This document shows positions 1 through 10,200 of a DNA stretch of 64,000 nt, piece by piece. Origin of the DNA: Hofstenia miamia. Its lineage: Eukaryota; Xenacoelomorpha; Acoela. How positions within the stretch are numbered: the stretch's first letter is position 1; every line of letters begins with the position of its first letter. Below the pieces are notes generated by a model. That model searched no databases. It was not told the origin of the DNA and saw only the letters and a list, made by a program, of their open reading frames with translations. The DNA lies in assembly GCA_004352715.1 (NCBI GenBank), contig SCFE01000004.1, forward strand, positions 4,791,073 through 4,855,072. The letters are read 5' to 3'. The translations under genes and the position numbers were made by a program.

Positions 1-542
1 TTGTTTTCGGTCTTTAAATACAATAAAGTAAATGCATTATTATTACCAAAAAATTAATTTTGAAAGTTTCAATAAAAGTCCATTTATACAGTACTGCAGC
101 ATTTATATCTAATGTGATCTTTGTGACTTTTCTGAAATGTATCTGTAATGGTTATTTTTACTTTCTTGCAACATTTAATGTAATCTTTGTGATTTTCCTG
201 AAATGTATCTGTGAAGGCCATTTCTACATTCCTGTAACATTTAATGTTTTAGCAATGTTTATTGCTTCGTGGGCAGCCTTGTGATCTCCGCATGTTGCTA
301 CCATGATTATTTTAATCGCATTCATTCTCATTTGATTTGTTTATTATGTTCAATGGATGTGAAGATCTGTGCTGGCAGTAGCCATATTGTGTTAATGCTA
401 AACTCTAAAGAATTGCATAATGTTTATTTCTTTCTCGTGCTCAATGCTTAATTCCGAACTGATTGTTAGTATTACTCATATGCTAAATCATTTTGTGGTT
501 TTCTTGACCACATTTTCCGTCAGTGCTTGCAAACAGTTGTTA
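1..542. other. Left flank, no gene recognised
   Basis: This AT-rich stretch lies outside the LTR that starts at 543. Short open frames occur on the plus strand but they come from repeat structure, not a recognisable gene. It holds the 66-bp tandem repeat listed separately. I could not match it to the third ORF or LTRs of the gypsy elements in this window. Confidence 0.5.
111..242 (+). repeat. 66-bp tandem repeat, two full copies
   Basis: Copies at 111-176 and 177-242 each begin AATGT(G/A)ATCTTTGTGA and end AACATTT. A degenerate partial copy ends at 104. Because 66 is a multiple of three, the open frame at 60-284 contains two 22-residue repeats (NVIFV...KCIC...F). That is a by-product of the DNA repeat rather than good evidence for a protein. 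Confidence 0.8.
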
Positions 543-841
543 TGTAACATCCTCTACCAGGCATTATCACTGTTTATCTCTTGTTACTGCATAACACTAG
601 GAGTATTTCTGCGGGTAGGGATTTACCTATTGCATACAGCTTGGCTTTTGTTTCCATTAACATAAAGTAAACTAGAATTAACCATTCACTATTTAGGTGA
701 TGAAACCATGGGGTAATCTATCCAATGATTGACGATGGGCATCTGCCCAATGCTGATCTCCACATCCAGTTTCACCATTCCCTTCGATGTTCCATTTGGT
801 TGAGTGCCACACCTCAGCTCATCAATACAGTTTATGTGTAC
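543..841 (-). repeat. Partial gypsy LTR (3'-end portion)
   Basis: The sequence begins TGTAACATCCTCTACCAGGC, which is the reverse complement of the LTR 3' end seen elsewhere (GGTAGGAGATGCTACA). It matches the LTR at 5,858-6,957 through the landmarks CACTATTTAGGTGATG and CAGTTTATGTGTACCC. The match stops abruptly at 841, where an adapter-like 19-mer begins, and the rest of the LTR (TATA box, U3) is missing. It is the downstream LTR of the minus-strand element, but the truncation may be artificial. Confidence 0.85.
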
Positions 842-860
842 CCGTCTCTTATACACATCT
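842..860. other. Tn5 mosaic-end-like 19-mer (probable adapter residue)
   Basis: The 19 bases CCGTCTCTTATACACATCT match the reverse complement of the Tn5/Nextera mosaic end at 18 of 19 positions; the mismatch is at 843. They sit exactly where LTR sequence stops and integrase sequence resumes. Known library chemistry makes a residual mate-pair or transposase adapter the simplest explanation. Confidence 0.8.
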
Positions 861-862
861 TA

Positions 863-1780
863 CTCAAGACCTCTCTCCATCTGCTTCCCCCTATCATTGA
901 TGTCACTATTCTGATTAGCTTGATTAGTGTCTGATTGAGTCACTCCACTGCTCCATTGGCCTGTGGATGAGACGTGGTTGTTCTTTCACTTGCAATTTCC
1001 AGGAGTTTTGCCATTTCTTGAAAAAGTCCACTCTAGAATTGGGGCCCCTTATCTGTTATAATTGTCTCCATCAGCCCAAGTTGTAGTATCCATTTTTTTA
1101 GTACCAGTTCTGCTGTGGTTTCTGCCATGGTATTCCTCATTGGGACCACTCTTGCATATTTTGTAAAATTGTCTACCATCACCAGTAGATATTGGTAGCC
1201 TTCTGCGTCCTTTGATAACATCTCCAGGTCTATGTGGACTATTTCATTTGGTTGAGTTGCAATGATTTTTTCTAGTGGCGCCCTTTGCATCAGAAAGTGT
1301 TGTTTGTTCTTAAGGAGGCATGTCGTGCACTTATTAATGATATCCTCAGTGACTTTCCTCATGGCTGTCATTATGAAACTTGCATTGAAGGTCTTCTCCG
1401 TCTGTGTGATTCCCAGGTGGCCTTTCTCATGTATTTTCCTTATCAACTCTCTTTTAAAGTAGACGGGTATTGCAATCTGGTTGTTTTTGGCTTCTACATA
1501 TATTAATCTGTTCTTGTTGATTTTCCATTTGTAGTGTTCATAGTATCCTGCTGTTAATTTTTATAGTATTGTCAGAGGTTCTTCTATCTTTTTTATGATT
1601 TCACTGAGGATTATGTTGTCCCTTTGTTTGTCCACTATTTCTTTTTCAGATATTTCTTCCCTCATTAGTATTGGTAGCACAGCTTGCCTTTCTTATCCAT
1701 GCTTATTTCTGGCAGTCCTTTCTACTCAGTGTGTGGCAAAAATTGGAATTGTATTTTCTCTCTGTCTATTTTTACTCTGT
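863..1780 (-). pseudogene. Gypsy integrase remnant
   Basis: Integrase inserts the element's cDNA into host DNA. On the minus strand, 1,446-1,033 stays open and encodes an HHCC-type zinc domain (GHLG ... CTTC) and a retroviral-type core: the first catalytic Asp is in VHIDLEM, followed by VDNFTKYA, and the second Asp is in ITDKGPQF. A stop follows GPQF. The catalytic Glu survives in a PQANGAVE block at about 943-965 and is itself followed by a stop. Upstream (1,447-1,780) is a decayed linker to RNase H. The C-terminal domain is absent because the sequence switches to the adapter-like 19-mer and LTR near 861. Family assignment to Ty3/gypsy is secure; the gene is dead. Confidence 0.9.
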
Positions 1781-2440
1781 CTCTCTGGTATTCTGGTAGT
1801 GATATCCAGAATTCTGCGTTGTTATGTAGTGTCCCTTTCCTGTGTCAATCGTGAATGTGAACTCATTTAAATATTCAATCCATCATGACACTATTCCAGA
1901 CTTATCTCCAGAGAACTTTTTCAGTCAAGCTAGTCCACTGTTGTCTGTTCATGCCCTAAATTCTCTACCAATGAGGAAATGTCGAAATTTTTTGATATTT
2001 TCAATCAATGCAAGCATCTCTACTTTGGTAGATCCGTAGTTTTCTTTGCTTGCTCTCAGCTTGCAACTTAAAAACTAAATGGGAACATTTTTTTCTGTTT
2101 TTAACTTGTCCCGATGTAGCCCCAATTGCTACTTTGCTTGCGTCACAATCCAATTGTTCATTGTAGTCCAGTGTTTTGAGGGATGGTAGTTTCGCCAGTT
2201 CTTCCTTGATATTATCCAGTTCCTTTTGCTTCTGCCTGGTCCATATGAATGGTACTGATTTTCTCATCAATTTGGTCATCTTTGCTCTCTTACCAGCTAT
2301 GTTTTGAATGAAAGTCCCATAATAGGTGAAGAATCCCATAATCCTCTGTACGTCTTTCTTGTTGTTTGGCTTTTTTATTTTCCAGATCATTTCTCTGGCG
2401 TTATCCTTCATGCATATCCTTCCCTTTTCTATAGTTCTTC
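1781..2440 (-). pseudogene. Gypsy RT connection and RNase H remnant
   Basis: RNase H degrades the RNA strand during reverse transcription. The minus-strand frame 2,411-2,001 begins with the RT connection region (KKDVQRIMGFFTYYGTFI, then MTKLMRKSVPFIWT) and runs into the RNase H start, with a DCDASKVAIGAT block carrying the first catalytic Asp. The frame then breaks, and the remaining RNase H part is recognisable only in pieces down to about 1,850. The plus-strand copy at 22,850-23,406 has the same blocks in the same order. It lies directly downstream of the RT remnant. Confidence 0.88.
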
Positions 2441-3185
2441 CGAGGAATACTATTTTTTCTTTGAGAATGTCGCATTTATTCCCATTAATTTAAAGTCCTG
2501 CTTTTTCCACAATTGTTAATGTTCTTTCTAATTTTTCCAGATGTTCTTGGATTGTGTCACTCATCACTATGATGTCATCTATATAGGTGTTGACTCCTTC
2601 CTCCATTCTATGTGTCTTATTCTTTAACACCTCTGGAAACTTGCTGGTGCATTACAAAGTCTGAACGCCATATATATCCATTCATATAGCCCATATGGGA
2701 TTATGAATGCTGTCTTCTCAATAACATCCTGTTTCATCTTTAGTGCCAGTAGGCTTTGTATAGTTCTAGTGCTGTAAAGTATTTATGCTTACTGGCTTCA
2801 TAGAGCATGTCCTCTATCTGCAGTAGAGGATATGAGTCCTTTTTGGTCACTTCATTCAATTTGCAAAAATCTATACATAAGTGATACTTGTCTCCCTGCT
2901 TTATGAATACAGTTGGTGCTGCATATGGGCTCTCACTTGGGCAAATAATTTTGTTGTCAATTAACTCTTCCAGTATGTGATTATATTCATCTTTCATCTA
3001 TTTGGGTACACTTCTGACTGGTAGCTTGATCAGTTTGTCTGTGGTTGTAACTATTCTATGTTTCTTGCCCACTGCCTGCCCCATGCTTATTTCTCCATAG
3101 TTGAATATACATTTATATTTTTCTAACAATTTCCTTAGTTGTGTGATCTCCTGTTCCTCTAGATGTGGTTAGTCTTCATTATTTA
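2441..3185 (-). pseudogene. Gypsy reverse transcriptase remnant
   Basis: RT copies element RNA into DNA. The frame 2,997-2,740 encodes the fingers and palm start: ELIDNKIICPSESPYAAP, then LCIDFCKLNEVTKKDSYPL and YFTALELYKAYW, matching gypsy RT motifs with some key changes (LEL where a catalytic Asp, LDL, is normal). The YIDD catalytic box is intact at 2,574-2,585, in a different frame, so at least one frameshift separates the halves. The N-terminal part lies between about 3,000 and 3,185 with stops. The plus-strand homologue at 21,982-22,700 reads YIDY at the same box. Confidence 0.9.
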
Positions 3186-3187
3186 TC

Positions 3188-4100
3188 TCAGGTGTTCTGT
3201 ATGTGTCTTCCTCTTCTGCTTTCATCCCAATGCCCATGAGTCAGCTTTTGGGAGTACTCGTGACTGATGGTGTTCATCCACTCACCCTTGAGTTGGCCAT
3301 GTGGAGTACTATCTGTTTTCATTTTCAAGTCCTTGAGATGACCATGCAAATTACTTGCTCCATCATTGTCTTCCACTGCCTTCCAGATAAGTCTGATGTT
3401 TGACTTGATGTATTTTCCATATATTCTTACTTGAGATCTCTTGTGGTTGATGTTCTGGTTCATAGCATTAAGGATTGGTATTCTTCCCTTTCCATGTTTT
3501 ATTGTGCAGACACTAGACAGCATTGATACTCATTTGGTGTTGATGCCTTTATTGTCATACAGCATTATGTCAGCTGTTACTGTGTCCTCAGTTTCAATTG
3601 TGTGTATCTTCCATTTTGGTGTGGCTGTAGGTGGATATCTTCCTGCAGTTGAAATGTGATTGTTTTTTGCTTCCCTTGTTCTTCTTTGGTCTCCATTTCT
3701 TAATCTCTTACATTTATGGTTCTGTTGGCCTTGTTGATAAAACATCCATTTTTTGTCAGAAAATCATTGCCTAAGATGACCTCATATGGCAACAGATTGT
3801 TGTGTGTGTCCACCACCACCAATGATTGTTCAAATGTTGTGTTCACAATTCTCATCTGTACTGCATTTATCATTCCTTTCATATCAATATATTCTCCTTA
3901 TACATTGATTAGTCTCTTATTGCAGTTGTTCAAGTCTTCCCGTTTAAATCCTAGCTTTGTAGTGCATTCATTGGTGATTATGGACATTGCTGCTCTGGTG
4001 TTGATTGTTGCTTTCATCATTACTCCATTAATAGCTATCATTATCATATTTATTGTATTAATGTTTGTCAGGATCATTGTTGATGCATGGTTGTTATGAG
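3188..4100 (-). pseudogene. Gypsy protease and protease-RT linker remnant
   Basis: The retropepsin-like domain would process the polyprotein. Near 4,000 on the minus strand the expected active-site triad D-T/S-G has become N-T-R, in the context ATINTRAAM. The frame 3,882-3,700 then carries LLPYEVILGDNFLTKNGC, the conserved C-terminal half, which is shared with the plus copy at 21,439. The following frame 3,523-3,188 is the linker before RT and has no recognised domain. Mutation of the catalytic Asp plus stops show that it is inactive. Confidence 0.82.
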
Positions 4101-4119
4101 TCAGCTCTCTACTTAGTTT

Positions 4120-5743
4120 TCCAACTCCTCATTGGTTGTCAATACTTCGTCCATTTCGTCTTCTGTCTGCAGTACATCTTCTTTGTTGTAATAGGCTTCT
4201 TCGTCCCCAATTATGCTTATCTGCTTTGGGAAGTCTGGTTATTTGTGTCCTTTCTGTCTGCAACCATACCACTTGACTACTTTCTCTTTTACCTTTCTAG
4301 TCTTCCCGTCTTTTCCTTTTACTTTTATTATTTTTTCTGGTTTTGTTTCAGTGTAAGTTTTGTTTGGGATGTGTGGTTTGAGGTTGTTTCTCCATGTTGA
4401 TCCCTCTCTATGCCATGCGGCCTTTTCATATATCTGGGTGTTGTTCTCAATGGTTGCTTGTATGTTGACTAACTTTTCTAATCATTGTTTCCAACTTGTT
4501 GCCAACATCTCATTTAATCTTGAACTGTGTTCTAATGCTTTCTGGCATTCTCTTTCCAATGTGCAAGAACAAATCATATTTAGAATATCTGTTTTTTCTT
4601 GAACTAAGCATTAATAGTCATTCAACTTGTTGCATATAGTTTCAAATGTCATCAGTTTTTCTCATTTTCATTGCATTTAGCATGATTCAATATTGATTTT
4701 TAAAACTTTCATTTTCATAGTAATTTATGAAATCTCTGATCAACAATTGGTAATTTCTTTTTGTTTCTGTGTCTAGGAGCAAGTAGTGTTGGGAGGCTGC
4801 CCTGTTAAATATAACAGGAGTCTTGCTGCTGCTGCCTGTTGGCTCACTTTGCGCTCTGCCATTGTTAATTCAAACATTTGTAGCCATTTGGCAAATGTTG
4901 GATTAAAACCGTCTACCCTTCCATTAAACTTGGGTAGGGTTGCCTTACAAGGTATTATATTGCTGGTTGTCAGTAGTGGTAGAATTGAATCTTCATATTT
5001 GGGTTTACTATGGTTTTTTATGGTATCTTCCTCTTGCAGTTGTGTAGTCACTGCTTTTGTGATTTCATTAAAAAATTTTTGTTTCTCCAAGTCTGAGTCC
5101 TCATCAGATTCCTCATATGTCACCTCTTTGTGGGCCGATATATGTGGTGCTTACAGCTTGCTTTCTTTTCTAGAATGAAATTCTATTTCATGGATTCTCA
5201 TGCTGCTCCTGTTTTCTTCTTCTGTAAGCTATATTAGTCTTAATTTGTCTTTCAGCTGCTCCAATTCTCCTGCTTGTAGATTGTTGTCCTCAATTAGTTG
5301 CCTGTTTGTTTTATCCAGTTCATGATTCCTTTCCTGCCATTGTTAGTTTTGTTCTAAAAACCTTTTATTGGACTCTGATAATTGGTGGGTGAGGGTTTTG
5401 ATCTTGTTTTGGAATAGTTGGCTTTGTTCATTGAGCTAAATCTCCATATTTAATCTGAGTTCACTCAGTGTCATTTCATTTTGTCATTCCATTTCTTTGA
5501 CTTTTTTGGTTAACTGTTCTATTTCATGTTTTAGGAGTGCTTTGTTTTCCTGGCTCTTCCTGAGTATATTGATTATATCTGGTGAGTTTGTCTCTGGGGA
5601 TTCATTTCTGGGGGTGAATTGAGGGATTGCAATTACATTTCAGTGGCTGAGTTTTCACTGAAGTATGATGATGATTGTATCATTCTAGGAGTCACTGCCT
5701 TGATTGCAGTTTTCTTTGCACTACCTTTTTTACCTTTTGACAT
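4120..5743 (-). pseudogene. Gypsy gag remnant
   Basis: Gag is the structural protein of retroelement particles. The likely start is an ATG at 5,743 (minus) followed by a Lys/Ser-rich N-terminus. A Gln/Glu/Lys-rich coiled-coil-like region lies at about 5,160-5,650. The capsid-like frame 5,123-4,773 contains IPCKATLPKFNGRVDG, a block repeated in the gags at 20,290 and 27,270. The nucleocapsid zinc knuckle near 4,250 is damaged: its first Cys is Trp (WYGC...GH) and a stop follows. The tail DEEAYYNKEDVLQ matches the gag tail at 28,000. Several frames are needed to read it through. Confidence 0.87.
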
Positions 5744-5857
5744 TGTTCTCTTTGGTTTGTAGTGGTCTTCCATTTTTTTAAACTTGATTCCAGGATACTG
5801 TTACAGTGCTTATGTTTGGTTTCAGGTAACTCTCTCTATTAACTAGTTGCTTTTCCA
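5744..5857 (-). other. 5' leader with probable primer-binding site
   Basis: On the minus strand, the LTR end GTTACA is followed directly by TGGAAAAGCAACTAG. A TGG immediately after the LTR is the expected complement of a tRNA 3' CCA. A related TGGAACAAACTAG leader occurs at 26,530 before the second plus-strand gag, which supports its being element leader. The tRNA species cannot be assigned by eye. Confidence 0.55.
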
Positions 5858-6957
5858 TGTAACTGTCTGTTACTTGTATTTCTATGGGTAGGGATTTACC
5901 TATTGCATACAAATTGGCTGTTGTTTCCATTAACATAAAGTAAACTCGAATTAACCATTCACTATTTAGGTGATGAAGCCATGTGTTAATCTATCCAATG
6001 ATCAACAATGGGCATCTGCCTGATGCTGATCTCCACATCCAGTTTAACCATTCCCTTTGATGATCCATTTGGTTGAGTGCCACACCTCAGCTCATTGATA
6101 CAGTTTATGTGTACCCTATCCTAGCTTAGTGCATACTCAAGACATGACACAATTTGACTTAAACTCTATTTTTGTAAGTGTTTTATCTCTTTGCAACCTG
6201 ACTTGTTACTAGCTGCTCATTTGATACTACATGTAGCCATTACCAAAATATATTGGCATTTCTAAATATATTAGTTTTGAGCAGCTTCCTAACTTACATT
6301 TATAATTTAATACATGTATGGTCACTTTATTGGTGATTTATTGGTCATTAATTTGGATCTAAAATAGTATTAATATATTTCCTAAGTTTCAGTCATCCAA
6401 CCATTTGTTTGCATTTTAGTACATGTAGTAAGTGATCGCTTGTCAACCAATCAAGAGAAAAACCCCTACACCTAACCTATATGCACTTTTGTAGTGTGGC
6501 ACAGGGAGCCTTGAATCATTCTCTGTGATGGATCCAGACCACTACTAAAAACCACTTGATTAGCTTGACATCATATTAAATATTCAACCCATTATAGTAG
6601 AAGAAAATAATAATTCTGAATAAAATTATTTATCAATTGCTTACAATGTTCAGTTCCTATTTATAGTAAATCTAGAAAAGTACCTGTCAATTCAAATTTA
6701 AACTTTTTGTTGGCCAAGATGGCGGCTAAAAAAATGGAAGCAATTTCACCCGCCCTTGTTTTGCCAAAAGTATTTTTATTGACCAATACTAATCTCTCTT
6801 TTTTGACACATGTTATTTCTTGGTTGCATAACACAAATAAATCTAAATTAATCTAATTGATCTAAATACAATATTTCCCATCATCATTTCTTTGATCTTA
6901 TTCCCATTCTGCTTGATGTTTGCAGCTAATTTTTTATTTGTTTTTGATGATGCTACA
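5858..6957 (-). repeat. Gypsy 5' LTR, about 1.1 kb
   Basis: The right boundary ends GATGATGCTACA, the complement of the LTR 5' end TGTAGCATCATC. The left boundary is a TGTAAC after which about 40 bp are missing relative to 543-600. Inside, on the minus strand, are a YY1-like GCCGCCATCTT (6,716-6,726), a diverged TATA region near 6,665, and the tRNA-like box around 6,510-6,560. No target duplication with the flank of 543 is seen (TGTTA against TTTGC). Confidence 0.88.
6716..6726 (-). promoter_or_regulatory. YY1-like motif in LTR
   Basis: AAGATGGCGGC on the plus strand reads GCCGCCATCTT on the LTR strand and matches the animal YY1 consensus. The same position is conserved in the LTR at 14,246-14,256 and mutated at the CpG in the copies at about 8,884 (AAGATGGCAGC) and 31,135 (GCCACCATCTT). 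Binding is inferred, not shown. Confidence 0.5.
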
Positions 6958-7968
6958 TTTGCAACTCTGTTCATACAATTTATGATTGGAAGCTGCCTAT
7001 TCCATTGTTCACAATGCATAAGCTGACATGGATCATTACTCTCGTCATGTTCATTCCAATCTGATAATATATGATACTATTATTTGTGTTGGTGTTCTCT
7101 GATTTTAATCTCTCAATATCTCCACTGATTTGTGTTAAGTTGTGCATCCCCTTTCAATTTTTTAAGAAATTGCTGTTGAGTATCAATTTGTATGATAGTG
7201 AGTTTCTTTGAGTATTGATCACTGTTAGTGAATATAAAAAGTATCCATCAGTGATTTTCAAACTAATATTTTCTAGTAATGCCTTTGGTATCCATATATT
7301 CTCCTAAGGCAATAACTCTGTGTCTCACTCTTCTCATCACTTCTCTCTTGTATCCCAGTTTATTTGAGCACTTGTATAGAATCAATAATATTGTGGAGCC
7401 TGTATTTACCAAGATACTTTGTACTTATCTATTTATCACGATGAGGATGACAGTGTCTTCTGAAAGGTTTGTCAAAACCAAGACAGGTGCTTGGTTTGTA
7501 GGAGGAGGAGCTCCTTTTAGCCTAACTAGTCTTCCTCCTCTGTGTCAAATTCTACATATTCTTCTATCTCTTTCAAATTAGAAAGATCTTCTTCATGTAG
7601 CCTTTAATTCTACACTTTTGACAGTGTGTGTCAGTCTTCTGTAAGGTTTTTACTGTGCCATCATTAGATGTACTTTGATTATTCCCAGTGTTGTTCTCTT
7701 TTCTTCTATTTTCATCTATTTTGATTTGGTTTTCAATAATATGGCTTTCAGGGTTGTACTTGGGGTTCTTGCTATCACTTTCTATTTAATATCATTATTA
7801 TTGTCTAGTGTATTGCTTAGTGATAGGGCTTTGCTTTTTAGTGTCTCAAATGGGCCATCTGCATTGCCTTTTGATTCAAACGCTCATCTCAGTTCATCTA
7901 GCAATCTTTTGCAGATTTGTTAGAAAAGGTCATATCAATCTTTTGAATTTTCTCTTGAGCTGAGCTTT
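6958..7968 (-). pseudogene. Older gypsy protease/nucleocapsid/gag fragment
   Basis: This is the left half of a second, more decayed minus-strand element. Around 7,270-7,430 the reverse complement encodes a retropepsin region with NTGST in place of DTGST, then GEYMDTKG, aligning with the protease at 21,200-21,360. Around 7,590-7,640 is a degraded zinc knuckle (CQKC). From 7,968 down to about 7,880 it matches the gag stretch AGCTCAAGAGAAAA...TTTGCAAA, found intact at 27,635-27,690. The gag continues on the far side of the nested LTR at 9,108. Confidence 0.72.
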
Positions 7969-9107
7969 TGTAACATCCTCTACCAGGCATTATTATTAGT
8001 ATTTATCCTTTGTTACTTGATAAATCAGTTGTATATTTGCAGGTAGGGAATTACTCATTAGGCACTGCTCTACCTTCTGTATCATTCTGTTAATGTAACA
8101 TAACAAGAGTTAACTATTCACTATTTAGGTGAGGAAGCCATGCAGTTATTCTTCCAAATGATCAATAGGGAGCATCTGCCTGAAGCTGATCTACACATCC
8201 AGTTTCACTTGTTCACTGAGGATCCAATTAATTGAGTTCCACCTCTCAGCTCAATGATGTAACTTATGTGTACCCTATTCTAGCTCAGTGTATATTCAAG
8301 ACAAAACATAATTCGACTTAATCTCTGTTTTTGTAAAAGTGTTTCATGATAAAGCAACCAGAATTGTTACTTGCTGCTCTATTAATACTACATGTAGCCA
8401 TTACCAAAATATATTGGTTTATTAACTAGTTTATTAATTGGCAGCTTCCTAACCTACATTTAATGATAAATTCTTGCTTGATCACTTTATCAGTCACATT
8501 ATAGTAAATAATTTGGATCTAAAACATTATAGATATAATTCCTAGGTTTTGGTCATCCAACCATATTTCGAATTTGTTATAGTTAATACATGTAGTAAAT
8601 GATCAATAGTCAACTAAATGAGAGAAAAACCACTATGCCTAACATAAGTGCACTTTCATGATCTGGCACAAAGAACCTAGAATCAATCTCATGATGGATC
8701 AAGGCCACTACTAAACACAACTCATTTAGCTTGACATTCTATTAAATAATCAAACCATATTAATTGAACAATGTAAGAATTCTGAATAAATTCCTTTATC
8801 AATCATTTACAATGATTCTAATCTATTTATAGTATTTCCAGAAAAGTACCTGTCAATTTCAAATTTAAACTATTCATCTGCTAAGATGGCAGCTAAAAAT
8901 AATGGAAGCAAGTTTGCCCCTTCTGTTTTGACAAAAGTATTATTATCAACAGATACAAATCTCTCATAATTGACACTTATTGTTACTTGATTGCATAACA
9001 CAAATTATTCTAAACTGATCATATAATTTTTACAATATTTCTAATCATAATTTGTCTTTGATCTTATTTGTTTTCAAAATCAATGTTAGCAGTTTGATTA
9101 ATTTGAC
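7969..9107 (-). repeat. Nested solo LTR interrupting gag
   Basis: It starts TGTAACATCCTCTACCAGGC and carries all LTR landmarks in order (CACTATTTAGGTGAGG, the tRNA-like box near 8,690-8,725, AAGATGGCAGC at about 8,884, ATCTTATTTG). The right end is eroded: the expected GATGCTACA is missing after TTAATTTGAC. Gag sequence lies on both sides, so this LTR was inserted in, and partly deleted from, an older element. About 110 bp of gag are missing at the junction compared with 27,520-27,630. Confidence 0.82.
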
Positions 9108-10200
9108 TTAAACTCTCCAATCAGTAACTCATCACTACCTTTTACAATGCTATCCAACATTAAATAGTATTGGTAAGCTGTTCCATCCAAATTAAAGAAG
9201 GAATCTTTCTGCTGCTGTTTCTTGACTAACTCACTGTTCTTACATATTTAGCTTTAACATTAACCACTCATTGAAGTTTTTTGCAAAGGAATTTTTTCTC
9301 CCAGTGAATTTTGTCAGTGTTGCTCTAAAAGGAGCCATATTTTGTGTCTTGTTCAACTTAGCATTGATTCTGTGAATCACACTTTTTCTTCTGCTTTTGT
9401 TTCTGGTAATACCTTTTTGTTGTGATCAATGTACTTAGTGTGCCACCAACTGTGTTTCCATTTCTTCCATGTTAAGTTAGTTGTAGCTATCTTTTGGTGT
9501 TCATGTTCATGCCTCATCCAGGTGGACTTCTGAATCTTCTTTGAATTTTTGTTAGATTGCCAAAATTACTGGTTTGTTTTCATGTTGAGTGTTGCTTGCT
9601 CTCATATTTTGTTCTTCCCATTTCTGTTAATCTTCTAGCCTTGTTAGTCTGATTTTACCCTCCAACAATTAATTCTCTTGGGTTAACATCTGTGTTTTTT
9701 GTTGGAGTTGTTCAGTTTATACCAATACTCTTCTCTTCACAGCTTTAAGTCAAGTTTAAATTCATTTTTTGGTGTTAAATCATTCTTGCTATTCAAATGA
9801 TTCTTTCTCATTGGCTTTGATTTCCTAGTCATGTTGTTCTTGTATTTGTTCAATCTTCATGCATACAATGTCATCAAGTTCTGCTGTTCATTCCTTCTTG
9901 AGTCTTATTTATGATTTTATCAATGCTCTTGAATTTTGTCTTCAGTAGGGTTGTCTCAATCACAGTCTCTTTTTGGTCTCTTGAAGTTCTCTGATTTCTA
10001 TTGATATCAATGATATTGCTGGTTCACATAGTTGGGATATAAATGTTATCTCTTTTGGTGCTTGCATCATTGGTTCAGCAGTCAATAGCTTAGGGAAGTC
10101 TCCATCATTACATCTTGCTGGTACTGATATTTGGGTTTTCCTTTTTGGTTTCACAAATTTTTGTTTCAGGTATTTACCATTGTGCTCTCTTTTGGTTTTA
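9108..10200 (-). pseudogene. Older gypsy gag, N-terminal half
   Basis: The reverse complement of 9,110-9,360 aligns with the capsid-like gag region at 27,270-27,530, including the run around GGAATCTTTCTGCTGCTG (plus-strand text), equivalent to the Ala/Gln-rich block of the other gags. 9,400-10,200 has the same Gln/Glu-rich, coiled-coil-like composition as the gag N-termini elsewhere. Frames are broken throughout. This is the upstream part of the element whose downstream part is at 6,958-7,968. Confidence 0.68.

Noticed and set aside
60-284. Membrane-like 74-residue protein
   Set aside because: Its hydrophobic repeats follow directly from the 66-bp DNA repeat, and no start context or homologue supports it.
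543-6957. Element 543-6,957 as a single intact insertion with target duplication
   Set aside because: Flanks TGTTA and TTTGC do not match, one LTR is cut at an adapter-like sequence, and the third ORF is missing.
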